From positions 26,366-90,365 of the forward strand of contig JAABRH010000002.1 of NCBI GenBank assembly GCA_011391015.1: a DNA stretch of 64,000 bases, in the 5' to 3' direction. This document shows positions 25,892 to 34,380 of this stretch, in pieces. Below the pieces are notes generated by a model. It did no database searches. It saw only the letters and a program-made list of their open reading frames with translations, and had not been told where the DNA came from. Source of the stretch: Sulfurovum sp. (lineage in GTDB: Bacteria; Campylobacterota; Campylobacteria; Campylobacterales; Sulfurovaceae). Each line of letters starts with the position of its first letter. The first letter of the stretch is position 1. The position numbers and the translations under genes were made by a program.

Positions 25892-26224
25892 AATGAGTTG
25901 GTAGTGGCACTGGGTGAGATACTTGTCATCGCTGAAGCCGAGCTTGATAGCGGTTCGATGCGCTCAGCGGAGTATGCCTTGGCGATGGGGAAAAAGATAT
26001 TTGTTCTACCCCATAGACTCGGTGAGAGTTCGGGTACCAATGCCTTGCTTCAGTCATATCAGGCGACCCCTATCTATGACATCGAAACATTTGCCTCACA
26101 GTTTGGCGCTGCAGTGGATGAGTGTGTCCAAAAAGATGATTTTTTTTACTTTTGTCAGGGTGCGCCTACTTTTGATGAAACGTTGGCTCAGTTTGGAGAC
26201 AGAGTCTATGAGGCAGAGCTTTAA
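25892..26224 (+). pseudogene. dprA: dprA, 3' part (interrupted)
   Basis: Begins at NELVVALGEILVIAEAEL immediately after an in-frame TGA (25889-25891) and continues with DSGSMRSAEYALAMGKKIFVLPHR and the C-terminal winged-helix-like tail. This is the second half of the DprA Rossmann domain. TTG 25898 could be used as a start, but the fragment lacks the nucleotide-binding half and has no ribosome-binding site, so function is unlikely. It joins in order and orientation with 22685-23030. Confidence 0.85.
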
Positions 26225-26231
26225 GGCATCG

Positions 26232-26255
26232 TCACGATACAAAACGGTATCGTGA
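26232..26255. terminator. bidirectional terminator
   Basis: TCACGATAC and GTATCGTGA form a perfect 9-bp hairpin with a 6-nt loop between the convergent dprA remnant and TlpA-like gene. The T run on the plus side is short (GATTTGC). Confidence 0.6.
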
Positions 26256-26262
26256 GATTTGC

Positions 26263-26817
26263 TTAGAGCGTTGTCTGGGCTGGTTTTTCATCCAGTTTGG
26301 AGAGTTGTGAAATGAGTTCTTCAAGAGAAGCCTCAGGAAGCATACCGGCTTGAACAAATTGTACGTCACCTTTTGTGTCAAGTGCCACAAGGAACGGAAT
26401 GCTTCCGTTCCATTGGGCTCTTTGGGAGATATAATCTACAAGGTCCCCCGCTTTCTCTTCAGATACTGCGATGTAGTTAATCCCCTTTTCTTTCACAAAA
26501 GTTGTCACCTCGGCAGTGTTCAAGCCTTGTACTTCTATGGCTACAATGGCAAGTTTGTCTTTGTATTTGTTCTGCAGGCTCACAAGGTGCGGGATGGAAG
26601 CCAAACATGGAGGGCATTTGTGACCGAAAAATTCCAAAAAGACGATTTTTCCTTCGAGTCCTTTGATCTTAAGTCCCTGTTCTGTACCTGTGACATCATA
26701 GCTAAGTCCATTAATGTCAGTCATTGTCATTTGCATTAAAGGGCTTTTGCTCTGGGCTGCCTGCGCAGAAGCCAAGAAGGAAAAAAGCACAAGAGCCGTC
26801 ATTATTTTTTTCATCAA
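26263..26817 (-). CDS. TlpA/ResA-like periplasmic thioredoxin
   Basis: 184 residues with a Sec signal (IMTALVLFSFLASAQA-AQ). The redox site is FFGHKCPPCLASIP (CPPC, about residues 69-72), in place of the common CxxC dipeptides, and the cis-proline is in GSIPFLVALD. Such proteins reduce disulfides or apo-cytochrome c haem motifs outside the cytoplasm. It is a single gene facing the dprA remnant. Confidence 0.85.
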   Translation of the reverse strand: MMKKIMTALVLFSFLASAQAAQSKSPLMQMTMTDINGLSYDVTGTEQGLKIKGLEGKIVFLEFFGHKCPPCLASIPHLVSLQNKYKDKLAIVAIEVQGLNTAEVTTFVKEKGINYIAVSEEKAGDLVDYISQRAQWNGSIPFLVALDTKGDVQFVQAGMLPEASLEELISQLSKLDEKPAQTTL

Positions 26818-26902
26818 TAAACCTTTGTATGTAATTTGTTCAATTATACACTACCCAAGATGTATAAAACGTGTAGTGGAGCCTAAAAAAGTGAAGATTT
26901 TT

Positions 26903-26997
26903 ATAAGAGCATCATAAATCTAAAAAGGGAGGAGGGAAATGATGTAAAATAAACCTAAAAATTAAGGGAGAAAAGGTTTATGAACTGATGCTCTTAT
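26903..26997. repeat. 95-bp block bounded by 12-bp perfect inverted repeats
   Basis: ATAAGAGCATCA (26903-26914) and TGATGCTCTTAT (26986-26997) are exact inverted repeats enclosing 71 nt. Inside lies a second pair, AAACCT/AGGTTT, and two purine-rich ribosome-binding-like stretches each followed by a two-codon frame (ATG ATG TAA and ATG AAC TGA). Could be a small structured RNA, a MITE-like remnant or a leader. It lies between the TlpA-like gene and nagZ. Confidence 0.4.
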
Positions 26998-27050
26998 GAA
27001 AGAAGTATAGTCCTCGAAAGTAAACCGTATGCAAATGAAAAGAGTTACAC

Positions 27051-27056
27051 TATAAT
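27051..27056 (+). promoter_or_regulatory. -10 box of nagZ
   Basis: Perfect TATAAT 37 nt before GTG 27094, with AAAGGATAG as ribosome-binding site. Confidence 0.6.
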
Positions 27057-27093
27057 ACAAGCGAACAAGTGAAGTTTTTTTAAAGGATAGGGT

Positions 27094-28182
27094 GTGGTGA
27101 AAAAAGTTTTAGTGTCGATGGTAATTTTGTGTGCAAATATATATGCACAAGAACCTATGCTTGAGAAGAAAATCGGTCCAATGCTGATGGTGGGATTTCA
27201 TGGAACCCATGCACCTAAAGAGAGCCAGATTTGTAAAGATATCAAACGTTATGATTTGGGTGGCGTCATTTTGTTTGACTACAACCCTGTGGATAAAACA
27301 AAACCGAAAAATATCGCATCCAAACAACAATTAACACACTTAACACAAGAACTGCAAGCGTGTAGTCGCGATGGTAAGTTACTCATTGCCGTCGATCAGG
27401 AAGGGGGTAGGGTACAGCGTCTCAAGAGTACCTATGGCTTTTATGGTCAGTTTCCGCAGGCTTCACAGATTACCAAGATGGACAAAGAGGCGATATTCCA
27501 AACGTACACTCACATGGGCAAAGAGCTACAGAGTGTCGGCATTAACTATAATCTAGCACCTGTGGTGGATCTTGATATCAATGCACGCAATCATGTCATC
27601 CATGGCTTGGGTCGCTCATTTGGAAAAGACCCTAAAACCGTAGCGAGCTATGCGCGTGTTTTTATGAAAGCGATGCGTGACAATCATATCTTAACCTCAA
27701 TCAAACATTTTCCAGGGCATGGCTCATCAGTGGGCGATACCCATAAGGGTTTTGTGGATGTCACCAAACTGTATCAAGAAAGTGAAATGGAACCCTACAG
27801 ACTTTTAAAAAAGGATGCGGATACCGTGATGGTTGCCCATGTGTTTAACCGAAATTTTGATGCAGAGTACCCGGCGAGTCTTTCCCAAAAAACCATCACG
27901 GGTGTGTTGCGTTCAGAGCTTGGCTATGAGGGAGTGGTGATAACCGATGATTTGCAAATGGGAGCGATTTCTCAAAAGTATGGTCTGCGAAACACACTTA
28001 AACTTGCCATTAACGCGGGGGACGATATCTTGCTAGTAGGCAATCAACTCGATCCCCAACAGGTAGTATCGGTCAAAACACTGGTAGATACCATCGCTTC
28101 ACTTGTAAAATCAGGTGAAGTGAAGATGCAGAGCATTGAAGCATCAAACAGACGCATCAATGTTTTAAAGCAAAAACTATGA
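27094..28182 (+). CDS. nagZ: glycoside hydrolase family 3 beta-N-acetylhexosaminidase (NagZ-like), exported
   Basis: 362 residues. The family signature SIKHFPGHGSSVGDTHKGF (about residues 203-221) includes the substrate-binding K-H and the catalytic His/Asp dyad loop, and VVITDDLQMGAI carries the nucleophile aspartate. It cleaves GlcNAc from anhydro-muropeptides. Unlike the cytosolic NagZ of enteric bacteria, it has a clear signal peptide (KKVLVSMVILCANIYA), so it probably acts in the periplasm. Two GTG codons at 27094 and 27097 are both possible starts. Its 3' end overlaps ruvX by 6 nt on the opposite strand. Confidence 0.85.
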   Translation: MVKKVLVSMVILCANIYAQEPMLEKKIGPMLMVGFHGTHAPKESQICKDIKRYDLGGVILFDYNPVDKTKPKNIASKQQLTHLTQELQACSRDGKLLIAVDQEGGRVQRLKSTYGFYGQFPQASQITKMDKEAIFQTYTHMGKELQSVGINYNLAPVVDLDINARNHVIHGLGRSFGKDPKTVASYARVFMKAMRDNHILTSIKHFPGHGSSVGDTHKGFVDVTKLYQESEMEPYRLLKKDADTVMVAHVFNRNFDAEYPASLSQKTITGVLRSELGYEGVVITDDLQMGAISQKYGLRNTLKLAINAGDDILLVGNQLDPQQVVSVKTLVDTIASLVKSGEVKMQSIEASNRRINVLKQKL

Positions 28183-28569
28183 AGAAGTGTGAAGATAGCG
28201 TTCTAAAATAATCTTTGCAGCGATGGAATCAAGTCTTCCATCTTTGGTATGTCTAAACTGACCTTGAGTCAGTTCTTTTGCCTCAAGGCTTGAACTTTGT
28301 TCATCCTGATAGACTACGGGTATAAGCAGGTTAAGCAACATGACAAAATGCTCAATGCGTCTTTGCATCTCTTCAGAATTGTCTGCATCTTTTGGCAATC
28401 CTACAACCAGTTTTTCTATTTGCCATTCTTTGAGAAATTGATTAATATCCCTTGCAGCCTGATTGCGGTTTTTTCGCAGGATGGCATTTTGGGGCATAAC
28501 AATCTTCCCATCAAGGCAGAGTGCTACACCGATACGTTTGAGTCCTACATCTATACTGGCTAAATTCAT
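28177..28569 (-). CDS. ruvX: YqgF/RuvX, RNase H-like pre-16S rRNA nuclease
   Basis: 130 residues. ASIDVGLKRIGVALCLDGKI at the N-terminus supplies the first catalytic aspartate of the RNase H-like fold, VVGLPKDADNSE the second region, and YQDEQSSSLEAKE the conserved E-region. It processes 16S rRNA 5' ends and has been linked to Holliday junctions. In Campylobacter ruvX follows dprA, so its position near the broken dprA is ancestral. Confidence 0.88.
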   Translation of the reverse strand: MNLASIDVGLKRIGVALCLDGKIVMPQNAILRKNRNQAARDINQFLKEWQIEKLVVGLPKDADNSEEMQRRIEHFVMLLNLLIPVVYQDEQSSSLEAKELTQGQFRHTKDGRLDSIAAKIILERYLHTSS

Positions 28570-28761
28570 GCAAAATTATAGCCAAATAGGCTTGTGGGAT
28601 GCTACACCACAAATGATTCGATTGGGTGTTTTAATGTAAAAAATTTATAATACTTTATAATTTTATTTCTCATAATAAGTAAAAATATAAAATGCTTTGC
28701 TAGAATAAGAGATGAAAAAAAGTGAAGAAGCGTGTAAAACTAAATAAACAAGGGTACAGAA

Positions 28762-30933
28762 ATGGACATAAATAAGGGCAGTATAGTCGCATCAAGTTTA
28801 AGTATGATGACGTTTGCGCAGGCAGGCGAGGGATCTGGTGTAGAAACATTTTGGATATGGATTGCACTGTTTGCACTAGGTGCTGTGGGTGTGGCTATTT
28901 TGTTTATTTCATCACAGCAAGCCAATAAAATGCAAGAAATGCATCAAATGATGTTAGATAAACAGCTTCAAATGGAAAAAAATCAAAATATTTTATTGAC
29001 CAATATGAGTGAAAATATCCACAATATGGCAAAACTGGCAGTAGAAAAAGTACAAAAAAATTCAGAAAATTCAACGACCTCGCTCAAGTATGGGGGAGAA
29101 ATTTTAGCTAACGTTGAAAACAGACTTTTGGATGTTACCAATGATTTGATTGATTTTTTAAGACTCAAGTCAAGAAAGATAGAGATCATCAATGAAGAGT
29201 TCAACATTAATAACGTACTCAATGAACTCGCAGGTTCAATCTGTTCCGAGTTCTCAGGCAGTCATGTTGAGCTGATTTTTGATATCGATAAAAACATACC
29301 AAGACGTTTGGTTGGAGATTCGCTTCATTTGGGACAAATTTTGAACAGTATATTGGGTCATATTATGAACCAGCCAAGTTTGGATGAGGTGAAGCTAGAG
29401 ATATCGATGTTTGATACCTTTGAAGCGCGAGCAGAGCTGCAATTTCAGTTTGTTGATATAAGTGCAGGACTGGACGCTGAAGCCTTAAATAATCTTTTTA
29501 TTCCCTATTATGATGAAAAAACAGGTGTGTATGTAGGTCTGGGTCTTTTTGTAGCCAATGAATTGATTGGTATGATGGGCGGAGAATTCTCTGTGCAGAG
29601 TACGGTTGGCAGAGGAAGCACCTATACGCTTTCTTTGCCTTTTGATGTGGCAGAAAAAACCAATCTAAGAATGTATAGATTGCCAGATAAAATTCTGATT
29701 GAGAAAAAAGTTTTTATTGTGGACAGCAATTACAATTCAGCGTTGGCGATTAAAAAAATGTTTGCCTATTTTAGACATGAAGTGAAAGTGCTCTCCAAAG
29801 AGGAGTTTATGAAAAATATTCCCAATCTTACACCTTATGATATTATTATCTTGCATGAGAGTCTTTTTACCGTAAGGTTGGTTGAATACTTTAACAAAAT
29901 AAAGCTTGGCAAAGAGCTTAAAGTTATAGCTCTCAATTCTTTGCTTCAGTCTGATAAAAAGAGTTTTGTCAATGAAGTCATTGATGTTTATCTTTTTAAA
30001 CCGCTTAACCAAGAGCGTGTGTTTGAAATGATTGTCAATATGTATGATATTAAGAGTTCTGTGTATATGCCTGAAGAGAAAAAAGAGGTCACTAAACGTG
30101 CGCAGACACATAAAACACATATTGTTGAGACAAAAGGAGTCACGCAAAACTCTTTCAAAGATTTTTCTGGCAAAAATATTTTGATTGTCGAAGACAATAT
30201 CATCAATCAAAAAGTACTCATTAATCTCTTTCATCCCTCGGGCGTCAATATTAGCATTGCCAACAATGGACAAGAAGCAGTCAATATTGTCAAAAGTGGA
30301 AAAGTAGTCTTTGATCTGGTACTTATGGATATCAACATGCCAATCATGGATGGATATACTGCTACACAGATGATTCGCCTTGATAGTAAGTTTGACGGTC
30401 TTCCTATTGTTGCCTTTACTGCCTTGGTCTTGGACAGCGAAATACAAAAAATGTTCAATAGTGGTATCAATGCATTCTTGGCAAAGCCACTGAACGTTGG
30501 TAAACTCTACACGGCTCTTGCAACCTACCTTTTAGATACGCCTGTTGTGAAAGTACAAGAAAAAGAAGCCCAGCCCACAGAAAAGATCAGTTATACAGGT
30601 ATCAATATTGAAGACGGTATTAAACATGCCAACAACAGTGAGGCGCTTTATATGGAAGTGCTTAAAGAGTTCATGGAAGCGTATGGACAGAGTGATGCCA
30701 TTTTTGAAAAATTGGTGCGTGAACATCGATACGAGCAGGTAAGAATGCTTTGCGTGGATATGCGTGGTCTGACTGCAACGATAGGCGCAAAAGATATGCA
30801 TGTGCTTATCACCGATATCCTACAGCAGATTCTTTATAAAAAATATGAATTATTGGTAAACTACAAAGAAAAATATATTTTCGAAATTCAAACACTCAAC
30901 AAATCTATACAAAAATATCTTACCGCTGCCTGA
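28762..30933 (+). CDS. hybrid histidine-kinase-like protein with degenerate catalytic sites
   Basis: 723 residues. An N-terminal membrane helix (FWIWIALFALGAVGVAILFI, about 30-49) and coiled coil lead to a DHp-like segment NMSENIHNMA (81-90), where E84 replaces the usual phospho-His. In the ATPase domain GLGLFVANEL is kept, but the N-box asparagine appears replaced (ILGHIMNQ). Receiver 1 has H365 (DIIILHE) where the phospho-Asp should be. Receiver 2 is intact (VEDN near 477, D523 in LMDINMP, K in AKPL). The C-terminal Hpt-like domain has V665 instead of His (CVDMRGLTATIGA). Only receiver 2 looks phosphorylatable. Stands alone. Confidence 0.85.
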   Translation: MDINKGSIVASSLSMMTFAQAGEGSGVETFWIWIALFALGAVGVAILFISSQQANKMQEMHQMMLDKQLQMEKNQNILLTNMSENIHNMAKLAVEKVQKNSENSTTSLKYGGEILANVENRLLDVTNDLIDFLRLKSRKIEIINEEFNINNVLNELAGSICSEFSGSHVELIFDIDKNIPRRLVGDSLHLGQILNSILGHIMNQPSLDEVKLEISMFDTFEARAELQFQFVDISAGLDAEALNNLFIPYYDEKTGVYVGLGLFVANELIGMMGGEFSVQSTVGRGSTYTLSLPFDVAEKTNLRMYRLPDKILIEKKVFIVDSNYNSALAIKKMFAYFRHEVKVLSKEEFMKNIPNLTPYDIIILHESLFTVRLVEYFNKIKLGKELKVIALNSLLQSDKKSFVNEVIDVYLFKPLNQERVFEMIVNMYDIKSSVYMPEEKKEVTKRAQTHKTHIVETKGVTQNSFKDFSGKNILIVEDNIINQKVLINLFHPSGVNISIANNGQEAVNIVKSGKVVFDLVLMDINMPIMDGYTATQMIRLDSKFDGLPIVAFTALVLDSEIQKMFNSGINAFLAKPLNVGKLYTALATYLLDTPVVKVQEKEAQPTEKISYTGINIEDGIKHANNSEALYMEVLKEFMEAYGQSDAIFEKLVREHRYEQVRMLCVDMRGLTATIGAKDMHVLITDILQQILYKKYELLVNYKEKYIFEIQTLNKSIQKYLTAA

Positions 30934-30935
30934 TT

Positions 30936-30964
30936 GTTTTGGAAGTCTTTTTGACATCCAAAAC
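30936..30964. terminator. terminator between hybrid kinase and NlpC/P60 gene
   Basis: GTTTTGGA and TCCAAAAC form an 8-bp perfect stem between convergent genes, followed on the plus strand by GATTTCTTTT. Confidence 0.55.
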
Positions 30965-30972
30965 GATTTCTT

Positions 30973-31905
30973 TTAACGGATTTCTGCGATGAACGCATCT
31001 TGTTGGATGTTCTCTTTTACAGAAGGCAATACTTGCAGAGCCTGTTCTTTTTGCTTATAAGGACCTATGAGCAATTTGGAGATTTGTCTGCCGCCCAGAG
31101 GAAATCGTATAATTTTGTAATGATAACCTGCACTTGTAATCTTGAGAAGCAATGCTTTTTTGGGTTCCCCCGAAAATGAACCGATCTGCACAAAATAATT
31201 GCCTGTACGGCTTGGTATTATCGGTCTCCGTGGTGAGACAGAGCTTGCTATTGGAGCGATAGGCGGCAGTGATGTCGGTACTTTTTGCTGTGTTTTCCAT
31301 GGTTTGATCGCTTTGCTACCCACTTTTCCTTTGCTAGGCAGGACTCTTCTACAGACACGCAGTCTTTGTTTGTAATAGGCAGTCGTGTTCAGATTTGAGT
31401 AAATGACTTCATAGTCTTTGGTACTGGCATGCGTAAACCAGCCATTGCCCATATAGACCCCAACATGCGTGATGTTTCCTTTGGGTCTTGTGTCTGTATC
31501 AAAAAAGATGAGATCACCATAGACCAATTCATTGACGCTGATGGCTTTCCCGCATCGTGCCTGCTCTCTTGCAACGCGTGGTATCTCTATGCCCATAGAG
31601 CCGTAGAGGTAGTAGGTGTAACCTGAGCAGTCAAAGTTGTTCGGTCCTTCCTCTGCCCATACATATGGGCTACCTTGCAGTTCTTTGACCATTTTATGCA
31701 GATTTTTTTTGTTTGGCGTGTATTTGACCTTGGGTTTTACGATGGCATAATTGGGTTTTCTGGGGTGATGGTGAGGTTTTTGTCCACAGGCACCGAGTAT
31801 AAACATCAGTAACAAAGCCAACAGGGCATACATAGCGTTGAGGTGAGGCATACTTTCTCTTTGGGATATACTTTTGTGTATCATACTCTTTTTCGTCTCA
31901 AACAT
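30973..31905 (-). CDS. NlpC/P60 lipoprotein with C-terminal SPOR domain
   Basis: 310 residues. Lipoprotein signal ALLALLLMFILGAC, NlpC/P60 endopeptidase with catalytic Cys in NNFDCSGYTYYLYG, His in ITHVGVYMG and third residue in WFTHAS. A proline-rich linker leads to a SPOR domain (YFVQIGSFSG to LLIGPYKQKEQAL). Predicted to cut peptidoglycan stem peptides at the division site. The ATG at 31905 touches the upstream stop; an in-frame ATG at 31851 (MPHLNAMYALL) gives a more normal signal peptide. It is a tandem paralogue of the next gene. Confidence 0.88.
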   Translation of the reverse strand: MFETKKSMIHKSISQRESMPHLNAMYALLALLLMFILGACGQKPHHHPRKPNYAIVKPKVKYTPNKKNLHKMVKELQGSPYVWAEEGPNNFDCSGYTYYLYGSMGIEIPRVAREQARCGKAISVNELVYGDLIFFDTDTRPKGNITHVGVYMGNGWFTHASTKDYEVIYSNLNTTAYYKQRLRVCRRVLPSKGKVGSKAIKPWKTQQKVPTSLPPIAPIASSVSPRRPIIPSRTGNYFVQIGSFSGEPKKALLLKITSAGYHYKIIRFPLGGRQISKLLIGPYKQKEQALQVLPSVKENIQQDAFIAEIR

Positions 31906-32556
31906 CTAGTGTGGCACCGCTTTTTTTGGTAGTTTCATGCCTGCTTTCCATGGTGTTGTATGGGCAGTGCTTGTTGTTTCCATCTTTTTAAGAGGCACGT
32001 CACAATTCATATATTTGGCACGTTGATCTCTACTCATATACCGTCTGCAGACTTTCATGCGTTGTGCATACACAGGTTCTTTTTCAAAATGGCTTATGGT
32101 CACTTTTCTGTCTTTACTGCTGGCATGGGCAAACCATCCTCCACCCAGATAGATACCTACGTGGGTGATGCGTGTACTTCTTTTGTTGGTTGAGCCAAAA
32201 AAGATCAAATCGCCGTAATGCAGTTGCTCAAAAGGAACTTTTTTCCCCATTTTGGCTTGCTCTCTTGCCACACGCGGAATGTCCATACCCATAGAACCGT
32301 AAATGTTGTAAGTCAGTCCGGAGCAGTCAAAAGCATCAGGCCCTTCTTCTGCCCACACATAGGGTTTACCAAGATAAGAATAAAGAAGTTCCTGAATGTT
32401 TTTTCGGTTGGGTTTACAGATGGTGTCAGGCTTGATAATATCGTAATTGGGGTAGCTGTAAGGTTTTGGTACTGGCTTTGGGGAGTCACTGCATCCGCTA
32501 AAAAGCAAAAGCGTGAAAAACAGGGCTATCATGTAATATAAAAAGTTTTTCATCAT
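31906..32556 (-). CDS. NlpC/P60 lipoprotein
   Basis: 216 residues. Lipobox FTLLLFSGC, then NlpC/P60 with catalytic Cys in DAFDCSGLTYNIYG, His in ITHVGIYLG and WFAHAS. The catalytic core shares long identical blocks with the downstream paralogue (KPYVWAEEGP, IPRVAREQA), so the pair arose by tandem duplication, one copy having gained or lost the SPOR domain. Predicted D-gamma-glutamyl-DAP-type endopeptidase in the periplasm. Confidence 0.88.
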   Translation of the reverse strand: MMKNFLYYMIALFFTLLLFSGCSDSPKPVPKPYSYPNYDIIKPDTICKPNRKNIQELLYSYLGKPYVWAEEGPDAFDCSGLTYNIYGSMGMDIPRVAREQAKMGKKVPFEQLHYGDLIFFGSTNKRSTRITHVGIYLGGGWFAHASSKDRKVTISHFEKEPVYAQRMKVCRRYMSRDQRAKYMNCDVPLKKMETTSTAHTTPWKAGMKLPKKAVPH

Positions 32557-32565
32557 TCGACCTTT

Positions 32566-33597
32566 TTAGAGTATGAGCATCGCATCGCCATAAGAGAAAA
32601 ATCGATAGTGCTTTTCTATAGCCTCTTTATATAATTGTAACGTTTTTTCTCTTCCTATGAAAGAGCTAACCAGCATGATGAGGGTGCTTTTTGGCAAATG
32701 AAAATTGGTGAGCAGATGGGTGACCCTTTGTGGGGGATTTGCAGGGTTCAAAAAAAGGTCACACTCTCCCTGTATTTTTTTTGTCCGTACAAAATACTCA
32801 ATCGTTCTTGTGACGGTTGTTCCGATAGCCAAAATAGGTGTTGAACTGTCTAAAATGGCTGCAGATGTTTGTGGAATATCAAAATACTCAGCATGCATCG
32901 GATGATCTAAGATATCTTCAGCCTCTACGGGTTTAAAAGTGCCTGCCCCTACATGAAGTGTGAGAGTATGGGTTGGGTGTTTTTCCCCCAGTGCAGCAAA
33001 AAGTTCAGGTGTAAAATGCAGGGATGCCGTAGGTGCAGCGACTGCCCCTGCATTTTTGGCAAAGAGAGTCTGATAGTCTGTTTCATCCTCTTTGTTATCT
33101 TCTCTTTGCATATACGGTGGCAGCGGGATATGCCCTATTTCATCCAAGATAAGTACCAGCTCTTCAAAGCGGAGTGTTTGTCCATTTTGGGAAAAAGTAA
33201 CGATGCGTGTACCATCTTCATTGCAATTTTTTACAGTGGCACAAAGATTTGCATCAAAGAACAGTTCTGTGCCGATCTGCACTTTTCCTCTAATCAACAC
33301 CAAAAAATGTTCTGCATCAAGGGGCTTATTGAAAAGAAGTTCTACTTTTCCGCCGCCTTGCTGATGGGTGCGTTCTTTGTATCCAAAAATACGTGCTTTG
33401 ATTACACGGGTATCATTGAGAAAAACAGCACACTCTGCAGGGATAAAGTCTAAAAGATTTTTAAAGATGGTGTGGGTAATGGTATCGGTTTTTCTGTCAT
33501 ATACTAAAAGTTTTGCATGGTCCCTGGGGTGAACAGGTGTCGTGGCTATATACTCTGGGGGAAGTATATAGTCATAATTTTTTGTCTGCAAATCCAT
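32566..33597 (-). CDS. queA: S-adenosylmethionine:tRNA ribosyltransferase-isomerase
   Basis: 343 residues. YDYILPPEYIATTPVHPRDHAKLLVYDR is the diagnostic N-terminus, with CAVFLNDTRVIKARIFG, VAAPTASLHFT and LTLHVGAGTFKPV further on. Makes epoxyqueuosine in tRNA with GUN anticodons. Follows tatC by 3 nt in a tatB-tatC-queA order. Confidence 0.95.
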   Translation of the reverse strand: MDLQTKNYDYILPPEYIATTPVHPRDHAKLLVYDRKTDTITHTIFKNLLDFIPAECAVFLNDTRVIKARIFGYKERTHQQGGGKVELLFNKPLDAEHFLVLIRGKVQIGTELFFDANLCATVKNCNEDGTRIVTFSQNGQTLRFEELVLILDEIGHIPLPPYMQREDNKEDETDYQTLFAKNAGAVAAPTASLHFTPELFAALGEKHPTHTLTLHVGAGTFKPVEAEDILDHPMHAEYFDIPQTSAAILDSSTPILAIGTTVTRTIEYFVRTKKIQGECDLFLNPANPPQRVTHLLTNFHLPKSTLIMLVSSFIGREKTLQLYKEAIEKHYRFFSYGDAMLIL

Positions 33598-33600
33598 AAA

Positions 33601-34380
33601 TTAATCGTCTTTGTCGCTTATATCTTCGATATCATCTTCATCTTCTTTGTGAGGATTGACGATGCGTACAATGAGGATGGAAAGTCCATATAACAGTACA
33701 AGTGGTATCGCCATAAGAAGCTGTGTCAAGACATCAGGCGGTGTCAGTATGGCAGCAACTACAAAGATAATCACTACGGCATACTTGAAAAAATCTTTCA
33801 ATGTTTTGTCTGTAACGAGTCCTAACAGTGCTAAAAAATAGGCAAAAACAGGAAGCTCAAACGCGATACCAAAGCCCATCATCATCTTGGTAAAAAATCC
33901 GACATAGTCCTCGATATTGATAAGCGGAGTGTAAAGAAAAGAGCCAAAAGCAATGAGAAACTGAAATCCAAAAGGTGTCACCACATAGTATGAAAACATG
34001 ACACCTATGACAAACATGACTGTTCCGCCTACTACAAAAGGAAGAATCATCTTTTTCTCATTGCTGTAGAGACCAGGTGCGACAAAGAGCCAAAGCTGGT
34101 AAAGTATAAATGGCAATGCGCCCAAAAGTGCAGCAAAAAATGACACTTTCAGGGCTACAAAAAATGCACCCCCAACCTGATGGGTGGTGACCATACCGTC
34201 TGCGGCTTTTTTTGAAAGATGGGCAACCTGAGCGAGTGCTTCATTGAGCGGTGCGGTGACCCATGTCAGTATGGCATCGTGGAAGGTAAATGCAATCATA
34301 AACGCGATAAAGACAGAAAGTACAGAAAGCCCCAGTCTTTTGCGTAGTTCTACAAGGTGGGGTCTGAGTTCACTAAACAT
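33601..34380 (-). CDS. tatC: Sec-independent protein translocase subunit TatC
   Basis: 259 residues with six predicted transmembrane helices. HLVELRKRLGLSVLSV is the cytoplasmic N-terminus, and the conserved LYSNEKKMILPFVVGG and ELPVFAYFLALLGLV follow. The receptor for twin-arginine signals, which at least three genes in this window carry (12666, 13590, 23522). The C-terminal tail is acidic. Overlaps tatB by 1 nt. Confidence 0.95.
   Translation of the reverse strand: MFSELRPHLVELRKRLGLSVLSVFIAFMIAFTFHDAILTWVTAPLNEALAQVAHLSKKAADGMVTTHQVGGAFFVALKVSFFAALLGALPFILYQLWLFVAPGLYSNEKKMILPFVVGGTVMFVIGVMFSYYVVTPFGFQFLIAFGSFLYTPLINIEDYVGFFTKMMMGFGIAFELPVFAYFLALLGLVTDKTLKDFFKYAVVIIFVVAAILTPPDVLTQLLMAIPLVLLYGLSILIVRIVNPHKEDEDDIEDISDKDD

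Noticed and set aside
26939..26990. Two-codon frames in the 95-bp block as real peptides
   Set aside because: Minimal frames cannot be distinguished from chance; noted only as part of the block.
29737..30447. 236-residue frame antisense to the hybrid kinase
   Set aside because: A shadow of the clear receiver domains on the plus strand.
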